Shown one piece after another: positions 41,844 through 51,007 of a stretch of 64,000 nt of DNA (the stretch's first letter is position 1; every line of letters begins with the position of its first letter). Below the pieces are notes generated by a model that saw only the letters and a list, made by a program, of their open reading frames with translations, had not been told where the DNA came from and did not search any database. The position numbers and the translations under genes are program-made. The DNA is from Sphingobium sp. 15-1 (GTDB taxonomy: Bacteria > Pseudomonadota > Alphaproteobacteria > Sphingomonadales > Sphingomonadaceae), in the NCBI RefSeq assembly GCF_013375535.1, contig NZ_JABXJG010000002.1:1346001-1410000 (forward strand), in the 5' to 3' direction.

Positions 41844-43868
41844 CTAGGCGGGCTCCCTGGCCCGGTGCACGATGCTGTCCGCCAGCTTGGCGTTGACTTC
41901 CGCCAGATGGTCGAAATGCGCTTCATAATGCGCCATGCCCTGGCTCATCGACCGGATTTCCGCCTCCATCCCCCGCAGGCCCGCTTCCGGCAGGAGGACT
42001 TCCAGCACATCCCAATGGAACCAGCCGTCCAGCGTCGTCATGCGCAGCATCTGGCCCCGGCGGCTCGCCACGGCGGAGGTGATGCGGGAGGTCGCGGCGC
42101 CTGGGCTCATGATCGTCACATGGGCCACGGGCTCCAGCAGATAGGGCGCAGCCGCCGCCAAGGCATCGGACATGGCCATGCGCCCGGCGGTGCGGAAGGC
42201 CAGTTCCGAACTGTCGACGCTGTGGAATGATCCGTCCACCAGCACGGCAGCCACGTCAACCACCGCAAAGCCGAGCGGCCCCTTCGCCACGGCGTCGAGC
42301 ATGCCCTTCTCGACCGCCGGAATATATTGCTTGGGCACGGCGCCGCCGGTGATCCGTTCCTCGAACCTGATGCCTTCCCCCCGGTCCAGCGGACGGACTT
42401 CCAGAACCACATCCCCGAACTGGCCATGGCCGCCGGACTGTTTCTTGTGCCGCCCCCGCTGCGTCACCGCCTTGCGGATCGATTCCCTGTAGGCGATCGT
42501 CGGGGCATGCACCGACACCGCAACGCCATAGCGGCGCTTCAGCCGGTCCAGCGCCACCGCCAGATGATCCTCGCTCATGCCGTGGAGCAGGGTTTCGCGC
42601 GACCCCTCATCCTGATCCCAGTGCAGCCCCGCATCCTCTTCGGCCAGCCGGTTGAGCGCGGTGGAGAGGCGCACCTCATCCTTGTGATCCTTGGCCGCGA
42701 TGGCCAGCGCGCAATTCGCCGCCGCTTTCTCGACCGCATAGCCGGTCGCCGGAACCTGCGCCGTTATGCCGATCACATCGCCCGCCTGCACGCCCTCGAT
42801 CTTCGCGATGCCGACGATCGCGCCCGCTCCGGCCGAAGGGATTTTCGTCGTGGCGGAGCCTTGAACGGCGAACAGGCCGCCCGGCCGGAGCGGCCGCCCC
42901 GCCGCGTCGACCATCTCCGCCCCATCGCCCAGCGCGCCGCCGAACAGGCGCGCCAGCGCCAGCCGTCCGACCGTCGCGGCATGGGAAATCTTGAAGAGCT
43001 GCGCCGCATCTCCCTGGATCGCGAGCCGTTCCGCCGTCTGCGCAGGCATCGGCGTGTCATGGCGCAGCATCTTCAGCAGCTGCCGAATGCCGAAGCCGTT
43101 GGAGGCGGAACCGAACAGCACCGGCACGATCAGCCCGCTGGCGGTCTCCCGCGCCAGGTCGGCAAAGACGGTGTCCAGACTCGGCTGTTCGTCCGACAGC
43201 AATTGTTCGAGCAACAGGTCGTCATGGTCGGCCAGTTGTTCCAGCATATGGAAACGCGCCGCACTTTCATCATCCTTCACATGCGGGGCGAGCGCGACCT
43301 GCTGCGATTTCTTGCCCGGCTCATAATGATAGCCCCGCTCCAGCGCGAGGTCGACGAAGCCCGCGACTCGCTCTCCTGCGCGGATCGGGATCTGGCGCGC
43401 CACCAGCGCGGCGGTGCTCATCGGCGCGAGCGCGGTCAGCAAATCCTCTATGCTGCCCCGCGCCTGATCGATCTTGTTGACGAACAATGCATGCGGAATG
43501 CCCGATCGCTCCAGCCTGCGCAGCACCGGCTGGGCTAGCGCGACTCGGTCCGGGTCGGGATCGATCACGACGATGGCGAGGTCGGCCATGTCGAGCGCGA
43601 TGGACCCGTCAGCCGCAAAGCCCGGCCCGCCCGGCACGTCGATCAATGCGAACCGGTCGCCCATCCATTCGAAATGCATGAGGTTGAGCTCGGTCGAACT
43701 GCCGCGCTCTCGCGCTTCCGGGCTGGCGTCGCCCACGCTGCTTCCCGCCTGCACCGATCCCTGGCGCGGGACCGCGCCGGTTATGAACAATATGGCTTCC
43801 GCAAGGCTGGTCTTGCCCCCTCCGGCGGGCCCGACAAGCGCGATGGCCCGTGTACAACAGCCGCTCAT
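41844..43868 (-). CDS. Elongation factor G-like GTPase (EF-G paralogue)
   Basis: The 674-residue protein has an EF-G layout: G1 in VGPAGGGKTSL, G3 in DVPGGPG, G4 in VNKID, then domains II to V with YRESIRKAVTQRGRHKKQSG-type domain IV sequence. The switch I threonine region reads RGSSTELNLMHFEW instead of the RGITI of canonical EF-G. This marks a divergent paralogue as seen in Actinobacteria and alphaproteobacteria. Its role in translation or tetracycline protection is uncertain. The ATG at 43868 has GGAGGAGAG upstream; the open frame extends further without support. It is divergent from a TetR gene. Confidence 0.88.
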   Translation of the reverse strand: MSGCCTRAIALVGPAGGGKTSLAEAILFITGAVPRQGSVQAGSSVGDASPEARERGSSTELNLMHFEWMGDRFALIDVPGGPGFAADGSIALDMADLAIVVIDPDPDRVALAQPVLRRLERSGIPHALFVNKIDQARGSIEDLLTALAPMSTAALVARQIPIRAGERVAGFVDLALERGYHYEPGKKSQQVALAPHVKDDESAARFHMLEQLADHDDLLLEQLLSDEQPSLDTVFADLARETASGLIVPVLFGSASNGFGIRQLLKMLRHDTPMPAQTAERLAIQGDAAQLFKISHAATVGRLALARLFGGALGDGAEMVDAAGRPLRPGGLFAVQGSATTKIPSAGAGAIVGIAKIEGVQAGDVIGITAQVPATGYAVEKAAANCALAIAAKDHKDEVRLSTALNRLAEEDAGLHWDQDEGSRETLLHGMSEDHLAVALDRLKRRYGVAVSVHAPTIAYRESIRKAVTQRGRHKKQSGGHGQFGDVVLEVRPLDRGEGIRFEERITGGAVPKQYIPAVEKGMLDAVAKGPLGFAVVDVAAVLVDGSFHSVDSSELAFRTAGRMAMSDALAAAAPYLLEPVAHVTIMSPGAATSRITSAVASRRGQMLRMTTLDGWFHWDVLEVLLPEAGLRGMEAEIRSMSQGMAHYEAHFDHLAEVNAKLADSIVHRAREPA

Positions 43869-44059
43869 CCTGCTCTCCTCCAATCCATCCGTCTTTCTGC
43901 GAAGCGGTCGCTTGGAAGGCGGGATGTTCGCCCCATATCGATCCGAACGCAAGGGCGAGATCGCCAATCCCATGTTTGGCCGTATCGACATTTGGAAGAT
44001 GATGAGCCGCAGCCGCCTTCCCCCTTGGTTTGGAAGCTGCACCGGGTTATCCGCGCAGC

Positions 44060-44704
44060 ATGAGCGGCGAGACGGCGACGACAGGACAGGCAGGGAAACG
44101 CTGGCAGGGCGGGCGGCTGCCGCGTGCGGAGGTGGACCGGCGCATCGACCGCCTGCTCGACATCGCGCTGGAGGAGTTCGCGCTGACCGGTTTCGGCGGC
44201 ACCAGCCTCGACCGGCTGGTGGAGCGGTCGGGCGTCAGCAAGACCACCATTTACCGCCGCTTCGGCAGCAAGGAGGGGCTGTTCACCGCGCTGCTCCATC
44301 GCAGCATGGAAGCGGTGCGATCCGGCCTGCGGGCGCTGGAACTGGACGTGGATGATCCGCTCGGCACGGTCGAGCGGTTCGTCGCCACCTATACGCAGGT
44401 CGCGGTCTGCCATCCGATGGGGCCGACGCTGCTGCGGATCGCGGTCGCGGAAGGGCGCGACTTTCCCCATCTGGGCGCGATGCTGCTGGCCAATGCCTAT
44501 GAGGGTTTCCGCCCGATCAGCGATTATTTCGAGCGGTTGATGGCGGACGGCGTGCTGCGTCCAGGCGATCCGCAGGAGGCCGCCTTCGACCTGCAAGGGC
44601 TGATCACGCAGGGGTTCCGGGTGATGGTGGACGACATGGCTTTCGTCCATCGGCCGGGCCGGGCGCGGGAAATCGCCGGACGGTTCCTGCGCGGCTGGTC
44701 CTGA
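44060..44704 (+). CDS. TetR/AcrR family transcriptional regulator
   Basis: A 214-residue TetR protein with HTH VERSGVSKTTIYRRFGSKE and a C-terminal TetR_C domain. It is divergent from the EF-G paralogue across a 191-bp gap and may regulate it or the disrupted acyl-CoA dehydrogenase locus downstream. The ATG at 44060 (MSGETATTGQ) is preferred over a GTG/TTG-like start at 44030. Confidence 0.88.
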   Translation: MSGETATTGQAGKRWQGGRLPRAEVDRRIDRLLDIALEEFALTGFGGTSLDRLVERSGVSKTTIYRRFGSKEGLFTALLHRSMEAVRSGLRALELDVDDPLGTVERFVATYTQVAVCHPMGPTLLRIAVAEGRDFPHLGAMLLANAYEGFRPISDYFERLMADGVLRPGDPQEAAFDLQGLITQGFRVMVDDMAFVHRPGRAREIAGRFLRGWS

Positions 44705-44868
44705 CGCCGCCCGGCGGCCCTTATGCCGGGCGATAGATCATAGCCATGATGCATGGCGATCATCGCTGATTTCTGCATGCAAAATCCTCTCTTCGCGGCA
44801 ATAGCGAGGGCCGTGACCTTCGGGTCGGTTCGGCCGTCGCGCCGACAATCCAGATGAGAGGGGAGCTC

Positions 44869-45274
44869 ATGACCAGATTCAGCCTTGTTCGACGTGACCG
44901 TCGACTATCTCAAGACCCGCCAGCAATTCGGCGTTGCCATCGGCAGCTTCCAGGCGCTCCAGCATCGGGCCGTCGAAATGTTGATGCAGCTCGAACTGTC
45001 GCGCAGCATGGCGATCCTTGCGGCGCTGTCGCTCGACATCGACGCCGATCAGCGGAGCCGCAACATTTCCGCCGCCAAGGCGCAGATCGGCAAGTCGGGC
45101 CGCATCATCGGGCAGGAAGCGGTGCAGATGCACGGCGCCATCGGCATCACCGCCGAATATAAGGTCGGGCATGCTTTCAAGCGGCTGACCGCCATCGATG
45201 CGCTGCTGGGCGACCGGGACTGGCATCTGGCTCGGCTGGTGGAAAAGCGCGGCGTCTATCCCGTCGCTGCCTGA
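44869..45274 (+). pseudogene. Acyl-CoA dehydrogenase, internal deletion, C-terminal domain only
   Basis: A good ribosome binding site (GAGGGGAG) and an ATG at 44869 start MTRFS. The sequence then joins, out of frame, to the C-terminal helical domain of an acyl-CoA dehydrogenase: FDVTVDYLKTRQQFGVAIGS, MHGAIGITAEYKVGHAFKR and a final VEKRGVYPVAA. The N-terminal FAD-binding domains are missing. It appears to be the scar of a deletion that fused a gene start to a gene end. A terminator-like hairpin and the second IS630 copy follow. Confidence 0.8.
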
Positions 45275-45291
45275 GGGGCGTTGCTGATGTC

Positions 45292-45321
45292 GCTGACGGG
45301 GAGCGGCGCGTTCCCGTCAGC
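45292..45321 (+). terminator. Stem-loop after the acyl-CoA dehydrogenase remnant
   Basis: A perfect 9-bp stem, GCTGACGGG and CCCGTCAGC with a 12-nt loop, lies 17 bases past the stop codon. There is no long T-run, so it could act as a Rho-independent terminator only weakly. Confidence 0.5.
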
Positions 45322-45336
45322 ATAGGAGCGCAGGCT

Positions 45337-46467
45337 CTAGTCACCTGAATCCGAAGTTCGGTTCATTGTTTTCTGACAGAATCGTTTGACGGAGGCGAGG
45401 ATTTCGTCGGCGGATTTCACCCATTTGTAGGGCTTGGGATTTTCGTTGTGAGCCGCGATGAATGCAGTGATGTCTGCCTCAAGCTCGGCTGTGGATCGAT
45501 GGACGCCGCGTTGCAACTGCTTGCGTGTCAGTTCTGCAAACCACCGTTCCACCTGATTGATCCAAGACGCCGAAGTCGGGGTGAAGTGGACATGCCAATG
45601 CGGGCGGCGCGCGAGCCAGGCCTTTATCTTCGGCGTCTTGTGGGTGGCATAGTTGTCCATCACGAGGTGGACGTCCGGCCCTTTGGGCATCGCGGCGTCG
45701 ATCCGCTTGAGAAAGTCGAGAAACTCGGTTGCCCGATGGCGTTTGTAGCATTTTCCGATCACGGCGCCTGTAGCGATGTCGAGCGCTGCGAATAGAGACG
45801 TCGTGCCATTGCGGACGTAAGTATGCGTGCGCCGCTCGGGCATGCCCGGTGCCATGGGCAGGACCGGCTGCTCGCGATCCAGCGCCTGGATTTGCGATTT
45901 TTCGTCGACGCACAGCACAATCGCCCGGTTCGGCGGCAACATGTAGAGACCGACAATGTCCTGAACCTTGTCGACGAACAGAGGATCGGCGGACAGCTTG
46001 AACGTCTCTGACCGATGCGGCTGCAAGCCAAACGCGCCCCAGATCCGGCGGATGCTGGTGTGCGATAGCCCCGACGCGGCTGCCATGGAACGGATCGACC
46101 AGTGGGTTGCATCCTTCGGCGTGGTGTTCAGCGTCCGCTCTATCACCTGAGCTACCTGCTCATCCGATACTGTGCGTGGTCGGCCCGCACGATATTCGTC
46201 GGTCAGCCCCTCGATGCCATCCTGGATGAACCGACGCCGCCATTTGCCGACCGTATGCTCGTGGACGCCGAGGCGTTCGGCGACCTCCTTGCTCTGAAGT
46301 CCTTCGGCACAGAGAAGGACCATCCGGCACCGGTCGGATAAAGAGCGCGGCGCTTTGTGCCGCCGAACCTGCCCCTCCAGAAATGAGCGATCATCATCGC
46401 TCAATATCACCATACCCGCCTGCCTGCCCGCCACCATATGGACCTGCCTTCCAACAGAGCTATACAA
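45337..46467 (-). CDS. IS630 family transposase (copy 2)
   Basis: This encodes the same 376-residue protein as the copy at 25324-26454 with no amino-acid difference, in the opposite orientation. The DDE motifs (CVDEKSQ, LVMDNYATHK, INQVERWFAE) are intact, so it is potentially active. The stop again uses the flanking TA dinucleotide. Confidence 0.94.
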   Translation of the reverse strand: MYSSVGRQVHMVAGRQAGMVILSDDDRSFLEGQVRRHKAPRSLSDRCRMVLLCAEGLQSKEVAERLGVHEHTVGKWRRRFIQDGIEGLTDEYRAGRPRTVSDEQVAQVIERTLNTTPKDATHWSIRSMAAASGLSHTSIRRIWGAFGLQPHRSETFKLSADPLFVDKVQDIVGLYMLPPNRAIVLCVDEKSQIQALDREQPVLPMAPGMPERRTHTYVRNGTTSLFAALDIATGAVIGKCYKRHRATEFLDFLKRIDAAMPKGPDVHLVMDNYATHKTPKIKAWLARRPHWHVHFTPTSASWINQVERWFAELTRKQLQRGVHRSTAELEADITAFIAAHNENPKPYKWVKSADEILASVKRFCQKTMNRTSDSGD

Positions 46468-46492
46468 TGATGCCTACTTCAGTCCAGGTGAC
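45340..46492 (-). mobile_element. IS630-family element, copy 2 (1153 bp)
   Basis: The ends are the same as in copy 1 and TA lies on both sides (45338-45339 and 46493-46494). The right-hand TA is also the left TA of the MITE at 46495-46636, so this IS inserted at, or beside, the edge of the MITE. Together with copy 1 it forms inverted repeats around an 18.9-kb segment. Confidence 0.92.
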
Positions 46493-46494
46493 TA

Positions 46495-46636
46495 GGGTGT
46501 GTGGGGATTCAGCCCATGGCGGGCTGCAAATGGCGGCCTTCTGCGCTTCCGGTGCTCACATACTTTGAGTACGCTGCGCGCCGGTTCTCCAAATCCACCA
46601 TTTTCGCTCCACCCTGAACTGAATCCCCACACACCC
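46495..46636. mobile_element. 142-bp MITE with perfect 18-bp terminal inverted repeats
   Basis: The termini are GGGTGTGTGGGGATTCAG at 46495-46512 and its exact complement at 46619-46636. Both are flanked by TA. The interior is partly self-complementary and contains no gene. This is a non-autonomous element mobilised by some transposase not present in the window. Its ends differ from those of the IS630 next to it. Confidence 0.8.
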
Positions 46637-46704
46637 TAGGCGGTTAGGCCGCGTGGGCAAATTCGGAATGTTGGGAAATGGCCATTGGCTGCCCTTAAGC
46701 GCCC

Positions 46705-46726
46705 CGTGTTCCTGCGCAGGAGCACG
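46705..46726. repeat. GTTCCTGCGCAGGAGCAC palindrome (REP-like)
   Basis: A 22-bp palindrome with one mismatch shares the CTCCTGCGCAGGAG core with the pair at 37998-38085. It lies between the MITE and the end of the TonB receptor gene and may help terminate that transcript. Confidence 0.5.
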
Positions 46727-46805
46727 GTTTACTTCGAGGAAAGCGGGCGGGCCACTCTCCACCCAAATCACTCAATACTGCGAGTCTTGAATTTGTCCAC
46801 GTCGC

Positions 46806-49031
46806 CTAAAACTTGAAACCGGCCGTGACGCCATAGGTGCGCGGATAGCCATAGGCGACGTCGAGACCGGTGAAACCTTCGATCAGGGAAGTCGTGTAGA
46901 CCGTCTTGCCCAGATTCTTGCCCCACAATTTGACCGTGACATGCTCGCTCTTGTCGGTCCAGGCGATCGACGCATTGATCAGGTCATAGGCCTTCTGGAA
47001 CGCGATGTTGTCCGCTGCCGCATAGACCTTGCTCTGGCGGAAATAGGTCGCATTCAGCGCGATTTTGCCGATGCCGGTGTCGATCGAATAATCGCCGCCG
47101 ATGTTGAAGGAGAGGGTCGGCGTCTGGGCCAGCTTGTTGCCGGCCGCTTCGCACTGCACGACGCCCCCTGGCGGCGGCGTGGGGCAGCCGGGCCTCGGCG
47201 CGTTCGAGTCCGCCAGCGGGAAGGACTTGAACCGGTCATGGATGTAGGAAAGGCCGCCGTTCAGCGACAGGCCCTGCGCGATGATGATCTCTCCATCCAG
47301 GTCGACGCCGTACATCCGGGCCTTGGCGCCATTATAGATCAACTGGCTGCCGGCGTCGAACCGCTGCACCTGGATATTCTTGTAATCATAATGGAAGGCG
47401 GAGATGTTCAGCCGCATCCGGCGATCGAAAAGCTGGGTTTTCAGGCCCACTTCCGCCGCCTTGATGTCCTCCGGCTTGAACGGCTGTGCGTCGCGCTTCG
47501 CCAGCACGAAGCCGCCGCTCTTGAACCCCGTATTGTACGAGATATAGCCGAGAATATCCGGGCCGAACTTATGATCGAGCGCGATGCGATAGTTGAAGCG
47601 CTTGAAGGTCGCCTTGGTCGGCACGGAAGCCGGCGGCGACGTGTCGGGGAAAGGGACGCTTCCCGCAGGCGCGCCGAACGCCGTGTAGGATTCCGTTCCG
47701 CTGACGCTCTTATGCTCATAATTGTAGCGGCCGCCCAGCGTCAGATTCGTGGCAGGCAAAATCTCGTAGCTGGCCTGCGCATAGGCCGCTACCGCATCCG
47801 TCTTCTGGTAATTCTCATCGATGATGTGGAAGGGAACGCCCGGCGCCTGGGCGTTCACAAGCGGCCCGATGCCGATGTCGATCGGTTGCCAGCCATCCTT
47901 CGAATGGAAATAATAGAGACCGGCGACCCATTTCAGCGGACCGGAGTCGTTGGAGGAAAGTTGCAGTTCCTGGCTGAACTGGTTGAACTTGGCGATGCTG
48001 AAAGCGGTGAAGCCGTCGATTGGCAGCAAGTCCAGGTCGAGGTTGAACTGGAACTTCGATTTCCGGTAGGCGGTGATGCTCTTGAGCGTGGCGCTGCCCA
48101 GATCGTGGTCGACCTGAAGCGAAGCGCCGCCCGCCTTCAGCTTGTTGCGGAATTCGTAATTCTGGTTGACGTCATAGGTGCCGCCCAGTGGGAAGGGGCC
48201 GAAGCCGAGATAGAATGGGCTGAAGGGCTGCTGGGTCGTGTCCAGATGCTGGATGTCGCGGTCGCTGTCGCGGGATTCATAGTCGAGGGCGAGGCGGATT
48301 TGCGTCCTGTCGCCCGGTTCGATCAGCAGCTTCATCCGTCCGGCGAAATCATGGTCCAGCTTGCCGACTTCCTGGCCGTTGAACAAATTGGTGCCGAAGC
48401 CCTTGTCCTGATGTTCGTAGCGGACCGCCAAGTCGGCGGCGATGGTGTCGGAAAGCCCGCCGGTGACATAGGCGTCGGCAATGACCGTCTGATAATTGCC
48501 GTAGGAGAGGTTGACCGCCCCGCCAGCGTCATGCGCCGGGTCCTTGGTGACGATCTGGATCAGGCCGCCGGTCGCATTGCGCCCGAACAGGGTGCCCTGG
48601 GGGCCCTTGAGCACTTCCACCCGCTGAATATTGTTGAGTGTCAGCAGGGAACTGGGGGCGCTCGCGATATAGACGCCGTCGATATAGGTCGCGACGGGAT
48701 TTTCGATGCCCGGCCCGTTCGACGACGTGCCCACGCCGCGAATGCGCGGCTGGGTATAGCCCGAAGTCTGCGGAATGGTGAGACCGGGAGTGATGACGCT
48801 CAGATCCTGGGAGGATTGAATGCCGACCGCGGCGAGCCGCTCGCCCGTGGCCGCGGTGACCGCGACGGGAACGTCCTGTAGGCGCTCCGAACGGCGCTGC
48901 GCCGTGACCACGATGTCCGCGATACCCAGATCGGCGCTTTTGACGTCGGCGGCGACTGCCTGATCCTGCGCATGGGCCGCTGACGACACGAAAGCGGCAA
49001 TACAAACCGTTGTAAGAAATATGGGTTTCAT
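46806..49031 (-). CDS. TonB-dependent receptor
   Basis: The 741-residue protein has a signal peptide ending near SSAAHAQ, a TonB-box-like ADIVVTAQRR, and a plug domain with RVEVLKGPQGTLFGRNATGG. A beta-barrel follows, closing with GVTAGFKF and a terminal Phe. It should import an aromatic or related substrate for the adjacent catabolic genes, as such receptors often neighbour oxygenase genes in sphingomonads. The gene stands alone on the minus strand, 351 bases downstream of the SDR-hydrolase-monooxygenase operon. Confidence 0.94.
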   Translation of the reverse strand: MKPIFLTTVCIAAFVSSAAHAQDQAVAADVKSADLGIADIVVTAQRRSERLQDVPVAVTAATGERLAAVGIQSSQDLSVITPGLTIPQTSGYTQPRIRGVGTSSNGPGIENPVATYIDGVYIASAPSSLLTLNNIQRVEVLKGPQGTLFGRNATGGLIQIVTKDPAHDAGGAVNLSYGNYQTVIADAYVTGGLSDTIAADLAVRYEHQDKGFGTNLFNGQEVGKLDHDFAGRMKLLIEPGDRTQIRLALDYESRDSDRDIQHLDTTQQPFSPFYLGFGPFPLGGTYDVNQNYEFRNKLKAGGASLQVDHDLGSATLKSITAYRKSKFQFNLDLDLLPIDGFTAFSIAKFNQFSQELQLSSNDSGPLKWVAGLYYFHSKDGWQPIDIGIGPLVNAQAPGVPFHIIDENYQKTDAVAAYAQASYEILPATNLTLGGRYNYEHKSVSGTESYTAFGAPAGSVPFPDTSPPASVPTKATFKRFNYRIALDHKFGPDILGYISYNTGFKSGGFVLAKRDAQPFKPEDIKAAEVGLKTQLFDRRMRLNISAFHYDYKNIQVQRFDAGSQLIYNGAKARMYGVDLDGEIIIAQGLSLNGGLSYIHDRFKSFPLADSNAPRPGCPTPPPGGVVQCEAAGNKLAQTPTLSFNIGGDYSIDTGIGKIALNATYFRQSKVYAAADNIAFQKAYDLINASIAWTDKSEHVTVKLWGKNLGKTVYTTSLIEGFTGLDVAYGYPRTYGVTAGFKF

Positions 49032-49382
49032 TCAGGTCCTCCCGGCCTTTTTGTTTCTGTCGGTCATGAAATATCTGAAAAGATGGGTCCACCAATAATT
49101 TGTGCACAGTCATGCAAAATAACGGGCGCCCTCCAGCCGACGCACTCGCGTCGCCAGTTTTTGAAAAATTCGTTTGATCAGTCGAATGCCGTCGGTTCAA
49201 GTAGCGGCGCCCGGATAGACAGATCGACGGACAATGATCTTATCCGACGAATGTCAGAAAGCTACTTCCTGTCATTCATCCTCCCGTCGATGATTGCCGA
49301 CTGTTCTTGCGGATGATGGTATCGTGAGAGACACGCTCTTGTCAGATATCAATAAAAACTTGGCGATACCTTAGGCGGTAGA
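49032..49382. other. Gene-free promoter region of the TonB receptor
   Basis: No gene, repeat or RNA is recognised here. It must contain the receptor promoter and the end of the SDR operon. A small open frame in the region has no support. Confidence 0.4.
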
Positions 49383-50165
49383 TCAAAGCGCCGACACGCC
49401 GCCATCGACGGAATAGCAGGCGCCGTTGACGAAGCTCGACGCGTCCGACAGCAGGAATGCAATCACTTCACCAATCTCCCTCGGCTGGGCGAAACGGCCC
49501 GAAGGATTCAGCGCCTTCCTGCTCTCCAGGCTGGGCCAGTTGGGGTCATTGGCATGTTGCGCATAGATGGCTTCCAGCATCCGGCCCTGCACCGGGCCGG
49601 GCGCCACGCAATTGACCCGGATGCCATAGCGCCCCCATTCCAGCGCGCCGCTCCGCGTCAGTCCCAGCACCGCATGTTTGCTCGCCACATAGGGGGCCAT
49701 GCCCTCGACGCCCTTGATGCCGGCTGTGCTACAGGCGTTGACGATCGCTCCGCCGCCGCTTTGCTGGAGCAGGGGGATGCCATGCTTCATGCCCAGGAAA
49801 ACGCCCTTTACGTTCACGGCCATCACGGCTTCGAACATTGCGGTCGCGCATTCGTGGATCGGGCCGCGCGCGCCTTCGATGCCCGCCGCGTTGACGATGC
49901 CGTGCACGCCGCCGAAATGGTTGTGCGCGTCGGCAAAACGGGATCGGACGTCTGCTTCATCGGTGACGTCGCACGATCCCACAAACAGCCTGTCGGAACC
50001 GCCCGCATCGGCGCGCAGCCTTTCCAGGGCTTCGGCCGAACGGTCGAACAGCGCGACCCTGGCGCCGCGCGACAACAACAACCGTGTCGTCGCCGTTCCT
50101 ATATCGCCCCCGCCGCCCGTGAGGATAATGGTCTTGCCTGCCAGAATATCGCTGCTTGTGGCCAT
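49383..50165 (-). CDS. SDR family oxidoreductase
   Basis: The 260-residue short-chain dehydrogenase has LTGGGGDIGTATTRLLLSRG, the SDR Rossmann motif with Gly-rich loop, NAAGIEG, the serine in NACSTAGIKG and YVASKHA for the catalytic Tyr and Lys. It probably oxidises an alcohol or cis-diol intermediate. The true start at 50165 has a GGAGAG box; the open frame continues upstream only by chance. It is the last gene of the 52632-49383 operon. Confidence 0.9.
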   Translation of the reverse strand: MATSSDILAGKTIILTGGGGDIGTATTRLLLSRGARVALFDRSAEALERLRADAGGSDRLFVGSCDVTDEADVRSRFADAHNHFGGVHGIVNAAGIEGARGPIHECATAMFEAVMAVNVKGVFLGMKHGIPLLQQSGGGAIVNACSTAGIKGVEGMAPYVASKHAVLGLTRSGALEWGRYGIRVNCVAPGPVQGRMLEAIYAQHANDPNWPSLESRKALNPSGRFAQPREIGEVIAFLLSDASSFVNGACYSVDGGVSAL

Positions 50166-50200
50166 TCCGCTCTCCTGTCGAACCATCCCGCCCCGCTCGT

Positions 50201-51007
50201 TCAGTGGCGGAGCAGAAATCGCTCTATCGCTTCCGACGTCGCTTCGGGCTGGTCCACATTCACATGGTGGCCCGCATCCGGGATCGTCACCAGTTCCGCG
50301 CCCGGAATGGCGGCGGCCAGATCGGCGCCCATCGTCTTCCGCGCCTCCTCCGACGCCCAGATGATCAGGGTGGGGCAGGCGATTTCGCCCAGCCTGGGCG
50401 TGATGTCCACATAGCTCTCCGGCACGCAAGGAAGCAGCCTGACGCTGTCGCGGGGATGGGAGAGGATGACGTCGACTTCCTCCGCAAAGCGTTCCGGCTC
50501 GCGCTCCACGAAGCTGGGCGCGTGGAAATAACTGGCGGCGAATTCCACCACAGCCGCCCGGCGCACAGCTTCGTCCCGCTCCTCCGCGAAGCCCGCCGCC
50601 AGGTCGTAAAGACGCTGGATCGCCGCGGGAGGCGGACCGCCCGGTCCCCCACACATATTCACCAGCGCCCGCACCTTCTCCGGATATTTCAGTGCGACGC
50701 GCATGCCGATAGCGCCGCCTTGGGAAACGCCAGCGATCATCGCCCGTTTCTCGCCCAAAGCCTCTATGATCGCGGCGACATCCTCCACCAGATCGTCGGC
50801 CGTCCAGCCGCCGGGCGTGTAGCCCGACCCGCCATGCCCGCGCCAGTCCAGCGCGACGCAGCGAAAATGGCGGCTGAGATATTCGAACTGAGGGAACATG
50901 AGCCGCTTGCCCCCGAACGTGCCGTGGCAGAGCAGCAGCAGCGGTCCTTCCCCCGCCTCGACGCAGGCATAGTCGATACCGCCGATGTCGAGCGTATACG
51001 CCTTCAT
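50201..51007 (-). CDS. Alpha/beta hydrolase (C-C or ester hydrolase type)
   Basis: The 268-residue protein has LLCHGTFGGKRLMF (oxyanion region), the nucleophile elbow GVSQGG, Asp-region TLIIWASEE and the catalytic His in DAGHHVNVDQPE. It resembles meta-cleavage product hydrolases and enol-lactone hydrolases, fitting the catabolic context. The ATG overlaps the stop of the FAD monooxygenase gene (ATGA), giving translational coupling. Confidence 0.9.
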   Translation of the reverse strand: MKAYTLDIGGIDYACVEAGEGPLLLLCHGTFGGKRLMFPQFEYLSRHFRCVALDWRGHGGSGYTPGGWTADDLVEDVAAIIEALGEKRAMIAGVSQGGAIGMRVALKYPEKVRALVNMCGGPGGPPPAAIQRLYDLAAGFAEERDEAVRRAAVVEFAASYFHAPSFVEREPERFAEEVDVILSHPRDSVRLLPCVPESYVDITPRLGEIACPTLIIWASEEARKTMGADLAAAIPGAELVTIPDAGHHVNVDQPEATSEAIERFLLRH

